Shown piece by piece: positions 13,091 to 16,227 of a stretch of 16,227 bases of DNA (the first letter of the stretch is position 1; every line of letters begins with the position of its first letter). A program made the translations under genes and the position numbers. This DNA comes from Candidatus Microgenomates bacterium (GTDB lineage Bacteria > Patescibacteriota > Microgenomatia > Levybacterales > JACOYD01). Under the pieces are notes generated by a model. It was given only the letters and a program-made list of their open reading frames with translations. It searched no databases and was not told the origin of the DNA. Location of the stretch: the NCBI GenBank assembly GCA_016182055.1, contig JACOYD010000023.1:1-16227 (forward strand). The letters are read 5' to 3'.

Positions 13091-13166
13091 AGTGGGTCTT
13101 TTTTTGAAACTTGCGGACAACCGCCGGAAAAAGAAGGAAGAAAAAACGCAAAAATTTTAAAGAACT
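13091..13166. other. Short non-coding stretch before the XRE operon
   Basis: Contains a T-run (about 13098-13105), a 4-bp hairpin GCGG-ACAA-CCGC (13113-13124) and purine-rich sequence. No gene seen. The T-run is not preceded by a clear stem. Confidence 0.4.
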
Positions 13167-13195
13167 TTGACTAACGCAATTGTTTGTAGTACTAT
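13167..13195 (+). promoter_or_regulatory. Promoter P1 upstream of the XRE gene
   Basis: TTGACT (13167-13172), a 17-nt spacer, TACTAT (13190-13195). The -10 starts 3 nt inside a TAGTACTA palindrome, so a bound repressor would block it. Confidence 0.55.
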
Positions 13196-13241
13196 CACAA
13201 TAGTACTAAAACTTTGAATAAAATGCAACGCAATAGTACTA
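13187..13241. promoter_or_regulatory. Three TAGTACTA operator palindromes
   Basis: The 8-bp perfect palindrome TAGTACTA occurs at 13187-13194, 13201-13208 and 13234-13241. The first two form a larger inverted repeat, TAGTACTAT-CACA-ATAGTACTA. Position just before an XRE gene suggests autoregulation. Confidence 0.65.
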
Positions 13242-13242
13242 C
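13214..13242 (+). promoter_or_regulatory. Promoter P2, leaderless, of the XRE gene
   Basis: TTGAAT (13214-13219), a 17-nt spacer, TACTAC (13237-13242), then 8 nt to ATG 13251. The -10 overlaps the third TAGTACTA in exactly the same register as P1 overlaps the first. Confidence 0.55.
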
Positions 13243-13250
13243 CATAAATT

Positions 13251-13460
13251 ATGCCGAAACAGGAGTATTCTCTAGCTAAAAATTTAAAAAGATTACGTGA
13301 GAAAAGAGGGCTTTCGCAAGACAGGCTTGCAAAACTTGCTGATGTTGCGAATAACACTATTATCAAAATTGAACAGGGTGAGAATATAAACCCAACTCTT
13401 GATACACTAAAGAAAGTGGCAAAGGCTCTCAAGGTTAGTGTTGACGATTTAATAAAATAA
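13251..13460 (+). CDS. XRE-family (Cro/C1-type) transcriptional regulator
   Basis: 69 aa, a single HTH_3 domain: LAKNLKRLREKRGLSQDRLAKLADVANNTIIKIEQGENINPTLDTLKKVAKALKVSVDDLI, with the recognition helix at about 33-42. This is the size of a minimal phage-type repressor. First gene of a three-gene unit with 4-nt gaps; three palindromic sites upstream overlap both candidate promoters, so it most likely represses its own operon. Such small XRE proteins commonly control toxin-antitoxin, defence or mobile-element genes. Leaderless start inferred from P2. Confidence 0.92.
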   Translation: MPKQEYSLAKNLKRLREKRGLSQDRLAKLADVANNTIIKIEQGENINPTLDTLKKVAKALKVSVDDLIK

Positions 13461-13464
13461 TTTT

Positions 13465-14295
13465 ATGAGTACACAAAGCAAAAGAAATAAACGAATTCGA
13501 ATTACTGCTGTTATAATTTTGCTGGTTGTTGCTGCATTTGGTATTTATTTCTTTGTTAATAATCAGCAAGTTAAATTTGAAAAAAATGACAACAAAACCC
13601 CGTTAAGTACGAGTGATGAGACTACAAAAGTGGTGGGTTGTACCCGGACAACAAGACTAGAAAATAAGCCAGTATATGACAGAGCATTAAGCTTAATTAA
13701 CGAAAAATATACTACTTGGGAACAAGGCGGTAAAAGTAACTTCGGGACATGGTATTTCTTTCCCTCGCAATTAGTTAATTGCATTAAAGTAGTGGATGGT
13801 AATGTCAGAAACACAACAGAAGCTGAAGGCTATTTTGTTTTTAACGATACTGCAATTAAAGATAACTACTTCCCAATTACAGTAGACAAAGATTATTCCG
13901 AAGCGGATGACATAATAAATGCGTTGCTGCTAGTTCACGAGATGACTCACGTAAGACAATATTTGGACAGCCTAAACAATGAAGATCAGTTGTCCTGTAT
14001 TGATAAAGAAGTAGAAGCTTTTGATGCAGCTTACAATTTTTATAGATGGCAATTTGGTGAAACCGAAAAGACACTTAATCTGCGAATGCAATATGATGAA
14101 GATTTACATCCACAATTACAAACATTAAAAAGCATTATTGAGGGTTTCCCGAGAATTATTACCCCTTTGACTGAATTATGTAAAGGAGAGTCCGCGGGTG
14201 ATACTTGTAGTGATCGTATTACCGCCAATCGAAGACAAAAGATTAAGGATGTTATTTCTCAAGATGAATTTTATATAGAACAATGCAAATTGTAG
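13465..14295 (+). CDS. Membrane-anchored putative zinc metalloprotease (HEMTH)
   Basis: 276 aa. Basic N-terminus (SKRNKRIRI), one transmembrane helix at about 12-31, and the rest probably outside the membrane: it has six cysteines (59, 106, 178, 239, 248, 274), suggesting disulfides. The helix LLLVHEMTHVRQYL carries HExxH (His158, Glu159, His162); a likely third zinc ligand is Glu182 or Glu184 in CIDKEVEAFDAAYNF, about 20 residues on, an arrangement like gluzincin and related families. I cannot name the family. No Shine-Dalgarno site; 4 nt after the XRE gene and 4 nt before the HEPN-like gene. Pairing of an XRE repressor with an HExxH protein recalls ImmR/ImmA of ICEBs1, but ImmA is cytoplasmic and this protein is anchored. 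Low GC, unlike the core genes. Confidence 0.8.
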   Translation: MSTQSKRNKRIRITAVIILLVVAAFGIYFFVNNQQVKFEKNDNKTPLSTSDETTKVVGCTRTTRLENKPVYDRALSLINEKYTTWEQGGKSNFGTWYFFPSQLVNCIKVVDGNVRNTTEAEGYFVFNDTAIKDNYFPITVDKDYSEADDIINALLLVHEMTHVRQYLDSLNNEDQLSCIDKEVEAFDAAYNFYRWQFGETEKTLNLRMQYDEDLHPQLQTLKSIIEGFPRIITPLTELCKGESAGDTCSDRITANRRQKIKDVISQDEFYIEQCKL

Positions 14296-14299
14296 CAAT

Positions 14300-14998
14300 A
14301 TGGGTAATAGTAAAAAATCTGGAAGTGGTCAAAAAGCTAATTTGAAAATTCCTATTCGCTATTGTGTTTTTGTACAAGACAATCAAGAACAGTCACTAGA
14401 TAAACTCAACAATCTCCACGATAAATCTGAGAAAAAGAAAAATGATCTCAAAGCTTTGATTAACTCATTTGTTGAAGATAACCGAAATAACAGCGACATT
14501 ACTAATTTGCCCTATATAGAAAATTTCTTGGATAGCCTCAGGCAAGTGGAATATAGTTTTTCCGAATATAAGGAGGCGGAAAAATATCTTCAATCTAAAA
14601 CAGATAGTGGCGAAAGTAGGTTTGGATATTTTATGGAGAAAAAAACCTCAGCCGTCTTGAATTTTTTCTTTAACGTCTTTTCTTTTATGAAAATTGTTGA
14701 AAGATATACAAACATCCCACTGGACATACAATTTGAACAATTTTTAAAAGATATTACTACCATCCGCCATCATTTTGCTCACTCATACGAAAAGGATATT
14801 TCTATTGGATCATATTCGAAAGCTTTTTCAAGTTTTCAGGTTCAGACAGGATTAAGTTTGGAATCTCTCGTTCTTACGGATTTAACCACAAGCTTGCCAA
14901 TCGGCAGATTATGGTTTTCGCTTCCTACTTTTTACTTTTCATTAAGAGATATTTTTAAAGGATTGAAAGACAACCCAAAACTATTGATTAAGAAATAG
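14300..14998 (+). CDS. Unknown protein with HEPN-like R-x4-H motif
   Basis: 232 aa, largely alpha-helical by composition and without signal peptide or clear membrane span. I do not recognise the family overall. Two features stand out: a charged helical, possibly coiled-coil stretch at about 31-62 (DKLNNLHDKSEKKKNDLKALINSFVEDNR), and FLKDITTIRHHFAHSYEKD (148-166), where Arg156-x4-His161 in an IRHHFAH context fits the RX4-6H motif of HEPN domains, found in RNA-cleaving toxins, abortive-infection proteins and Cas nucleases. The motif is short and could be chance. As third gene of the XRE-protease operon it might be the effector. Base composition is AT-rich like its two partners. Confidence 0.75.
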   Translation: MGNSKKSGSGQKANLKIPIRYCVFVQDNQEQSLDKLNNLHDKSEKKKNDLKALINSFVEDNRNNSDITNLPYIENFLDSLRQVEYSFSEYKEAEKYLQSKTDSGESRFGYFMEKKTSAVLNFFFNVFSFMKIVERYTNIPLDIQFEQFLKDITTIRHHFAHSYEKDISIGSYSKAFSSFQVQTGLSLESLVLTDLTTSLPIGRLWFSLPTFYFSLRDIFKGLKDNPKLLIKK

Positions 14999-15060
14999 GG
15001 AGTAAAAACTTTTCCGCGCACGGGTGGGCGGGGCAAAGAAAACTATAAATTCTTTCCCTA

Positions 15061-15077
15061 CTCGCCCGAAGGGCGAG
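15061..15077. repeat. Hairpin CTCGCCC-GAA-GGGCGAG
   Basis: Perfect 7-bp stem, 3-nt loop, followed by AAAATCG rather than Ts; not a standard terminator for the HEPN-like gene. Confidence 0.8.
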
Positions 15078-15104
15078 AAAATCGCGCGCGCAAAAAATAG
15101 CGGA

Positions 15105-15154
15105 GGCGCGGCGGGTGGGCACATTCGGCAGGCTCAGTGTAAAGGCGCCGCGCC
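15105..15154. repeat. 9-bp inverted repeat GGCGCGGCG / CGCCGCGCC
   Basis: Arms at 15105-15113 and 15146-15154 enclose 32 nt that include CGGCAGGCTCAG. Confidence 0.7.
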
Positions 15155-15160
15155 GGCCTG

Positions 15161-15187
15161 TCCGCCGAAGCTGAAAGCGAAGGCGGA
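15161..15187. repeat. Imperfect hairpin TCCGCC ... GGCGGA
   Basis: TCCGCC (15161-15166) pairs with GGCGGA (15182-15187); the inner GAAGC/GCGAA allows GC-GC pairing. Confidence 0.65.
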
Positions 15188-15196
15188 AGCAAGCGA

Positions 15197-15212
15197 TCCG
15201 CCAGCTGGCGGA
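15197..15212. repeat. 16-bp perfect palindrome
   Basis: TCCGCCAG followed directly by its complement CTGGCGGA. Confidence 0.8.
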
Positions 15213-15252
15213 GAGCTAATCAAATGAAGTTCGACATTTTCGATAAACGGCC

Positions 15253-15297
15253 AGCCCTTCGACTTCGTCCCAATAAATTGGGACTTCGCTCAGGGCT
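15253..15297. repeat. Nested inverted repeat with outer AGCCCT/AGGGCT
   Basis: Outer arms AGCCCT (15253-15258) and AGGGCT (15292-15297); inner arms GTCCCAAT (15267-15274) and ATTGGGAC (15277-15284) around AA. REP-like extragenic element. Confidence 0.7.
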
Positions 15298-15333
15298 ATA
15301 GCCGCGAATCGAATGTCTTGAGCGAGCGAAACG

Positions 15334-15359
15334 TGCCCAACACACCCTAAGGGTGTGAA
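15334..15359. repeat. 26-bp direct repeat, left copy
   Basis: TGCCCAA followed by the hairpin CACACCC-TAA-GGGTGTG and AA. Identical to 16201-16226. Lies upstream of the methyltransferase promoter. Confidence 0.9.
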
Positions 15360-15405
15360 GTGAAATCAATGAACTAAATCAATGTTAAAAGAATTTTTAA
15401 AAACT

Positions 15406-15434
15406 TTGGGATTGGATGTTTAAGAGTGTATAAT
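15406..15434 (+). promoter_or_regulatory. Leaderless promoter of the methyltransferase gene
   Basis: TTGGGA (15406-15411), a 17-nt spacer, TATAAT (15429-15434), then 8 nt to ATG 15443. Confidence 0.7.
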
Positions 15435-15442
15435 CTACTATC

Positions 15443-16225
15443 ATGAATGAAGAAAGAAAACCGGTTGCAGAATTGATCAGTGAAATGTATGACCAACACG
15501 CTGATCTATATGCTACATCTGCAGAAAAGGGATTCTCTTGGAGATATATTGAGAGACCTGCCATGTATAGATATCTTAAAGATATCGTAGAACCTACCTC
15601 ACGAGTTCTGGATTTAGGGACTGGCACAGGAAGAGTCATACAATTACTCAAAGATCTAGGTGTTAATGAAGAAAATATTACTGGCTTAGATATTAGTGAA
15701 GAACTTATAAAAATTGCGAGGTTAAAATTTCCTCGAGTAACATTTCTTCATGCTTCTGCAGATAACTTCTCATTACCGCCAGAAAGTTTTGATTTGGTAA
15801 CTGCCAATATGGTTTTTCAGTATCTTGATAATGATATGCTTAAAAGGGCAATGGATACCATCTATGATGTACTAAAACTTGATGGGCAACTTGTGTTTAT
15901 TGAGCCACACGGACTGCGTAGTGAACAAGTAAGAAAAGGGGTAAATAACAACCAGTGGATCAGAGAACAAACACCTTGGGGCCAAAAAGTATATGTTTTT
16001 AACCGGAACCCTTGGGATCTTCTAGACATTCATGATTTTTGCGGCTTTCTCCACGTAGATGGATGGAGAACATTGCCCGTAGACGAAGCAGGACGAGTTG
16101 AACAGGTAGAGTTTGAACGTTACTCGGCTATGCGATACGCCCGCATGGGATATGTTTGGAAAAAGATGAGTGAAGAAAGAAAACGACTTATGAATGAGTA
16201 TGCCCAACACACCCTAAGGGTGTGA
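15443..16225 (+). CDS. SAM-dependent class I methyltransferase
   Basis: 260 aa. Rossmann-fold methyltransferase of the Methyltransf_11/25 type: motif I VLDLGTGTG (55-63) binds SAM, Asp83 in ITGLDIS contacts the ribose, HASADNFSLPPESFDLVTANMVFQYL (103-128) covers motifs III and IV, and VLKLDGQLVFIEPHG is the post-motif region. Substrate unknown; the C-terminal third (WGQKVYVFNRNPWDLLDIHDF) is not diagnostic to me. The start is set by the promoter 8 nt upstream. The final codons (AQHTLRV and the stop) lie entirely in the right copy of a 26-bp direct repeat, so the natural C-terminus may have been replaced. The gene stands alone between repeats and is AT-rich relative to the DNA just upstream. 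Confidence 0.88.
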   Translation: MNEERKPVAELISEMYDQHADLYATSAEKGFSWRYIERPAMYRYLKDIVEPTSRVLDLGTGTGRVIQLLKDLGVNEENITGLDISEELIKIARLKFPRVTFLHASADNFSLPPESFDLVTANMVFQYLDNDMLKRAMDTIYDVLKLDGQLVFIEPHGLRSEQVRKGVNNNQWIREQTPWGQKVYVFNRNPWDLLDIHDFCGFLHVDGWRTLPVDEAGRVEQVEFERYSAMRYARMGYVWKKMSEERKRLMNEYAQHTLRV

Positions 16226-16226
16226 A
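16201..16226. repeat. 26-bp direct repeat, right copy
   Basis: Exact match to 15334-15359, with the same CACACCC-TAA-GGGTGTG hairpin. It supplies the last seven codons and stop of the methyltransferase. The window ends 1 nt later, so what follows is unseen. Confidence 0.9.
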
Positions 16227-16227
16227 T

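Larger units (their letters stand above)
15001..15333. repeat. GC-rich, hairpin-dense, probably non-coding repeat region
   Basis: A sharp change from AT-rich genes to GC-rich sequence packed with inverted repeats, detailed separately. The 67-codon frame at 15024-15227 gives a low-complexity peptide (RQAQCKG, PKLKAKAEAS) of the kind produced by translating dispersed extragenic palindromes. The motif CCCTTCGACTTCG with its mirror ACTTCGCTCAGGG resembles a repetitive sequence common in many bacterial intergenic regions. I see no gene here. Confidence 0.65.

Noticed and set aside
13157..13432. 91-codon minus frame over the XRE gene
   Set aside because: Shadow of the HTH gene; hydrophobic only as a result of complementing its codons.
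13251..14295. ImmR/ImmA-type phage or ICE control pair
   Set aside because: The HExxH protein has a membrane anchor and many cysteines, unlike cytoplasmic ImmA, and no integrase or conjugation genes are visible.
15024..15227. 67-codon plus-strand frame
   Set aside because: Low-complexity Ala/Lys/Pro peptide produced by the inverted-repeat DNA; no domain, promoter or Shine-Dalgarno site.
15382..15423. 13-codon frame MLKEFLKTLGLDV before the methyltransferase
   Set aside because: Too short, and it overlaps the -35 region of the methyltransferase promoter; could be a decayed gene end but cannot be supported.
12782..16227. Integrase-type genomic island with att sites at tRNA-Gln
   Set aside because: I found no second copy of the tRNA-Gln 3' end and no integrase in the window; the island may still extend beyond it.
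1..16227. CRISPR array or rRNA genes
   Set aside because: No regularly spaced repeat series and no rRNA-like sequence were seen.

Overview
This window looks like a piece of a small, compact bacterial genome of the Candidate Phyla Radiation (Patescibacteria), most likely Microgenomates-like. The placement is inferred from a UvrC without its C-terminal helix-hairpin-helix domain, very tight gene packing, tRNA genes without encoded CCA, few Shine-Dalgarno sites, and -10 boxes lying 6-10 nt before start codons (leaderless mRNAs). No marker gene settles the lineage.

Layout. 1-928: a histidine-phosphatase-family protein (minus). 989-3940: a secreted or membrane transglutaminase-like protein broken into two frames, its end overlapping uvrC by 134 nt out of frame. 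3926-5107: an unrecognised 393-aa protein (minus) with faint SelO-like motifs. 5182-7187: an operon of a four-helix membrane protein (PF04020 type), secG, and a membrane-anchored family-5 solute-binding protein. 7227-8999: tRNA-Arg, a GIY-YIG gene, tRNA-Lys and an MFS exporter, all on plus. 9004-9381: tRNA-His, tRNA-Arg and tRNA-Gly on minus. 9462-9932: a cupin protein. 9919-11252: nadD-nadE (minus), the last two steps of NAD synthesis. 11290-11756: tRNA-Leu, a second GIY-YIG gene, tRNA-Pro. 11759-12721: a D-Ala-D-Ala carboxypeptidase (minus). 12782-13090: tRNA-Gln followed at once by a third, headless GIY-YIG gene.

From 13091 on the sequence looks accessory and AT-rich. A three-gene unit (XRE repressor, membrane-anchored HEMTH metalloprotease, HEPN-like protein with an R-x4-H motif) sits behind two promoters whose -10 boxes are embedded in copies of the palindrome TAGTACTA. 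It is followed by about 360 bp of GC-rich, hairpin-dense, probably non-coding repeat DNA and a SAM-dependent methyltransferase bracketed by two exact 26-bp repeats, the second of which supplies its last codons.

The most unusual patterns are (1) two tRNA / hairpin / GIY-YIG / hairpin / tRNA cassettes plus a degenerate third, (2) the XRE-protease-HEPN operon, (3) leaderless promoter architecture at nearly every transcription unit, and (4) an MFS gene starting 4 nt after a tRNA, so that tRNA 3' processing would create its mRNA 5' end.
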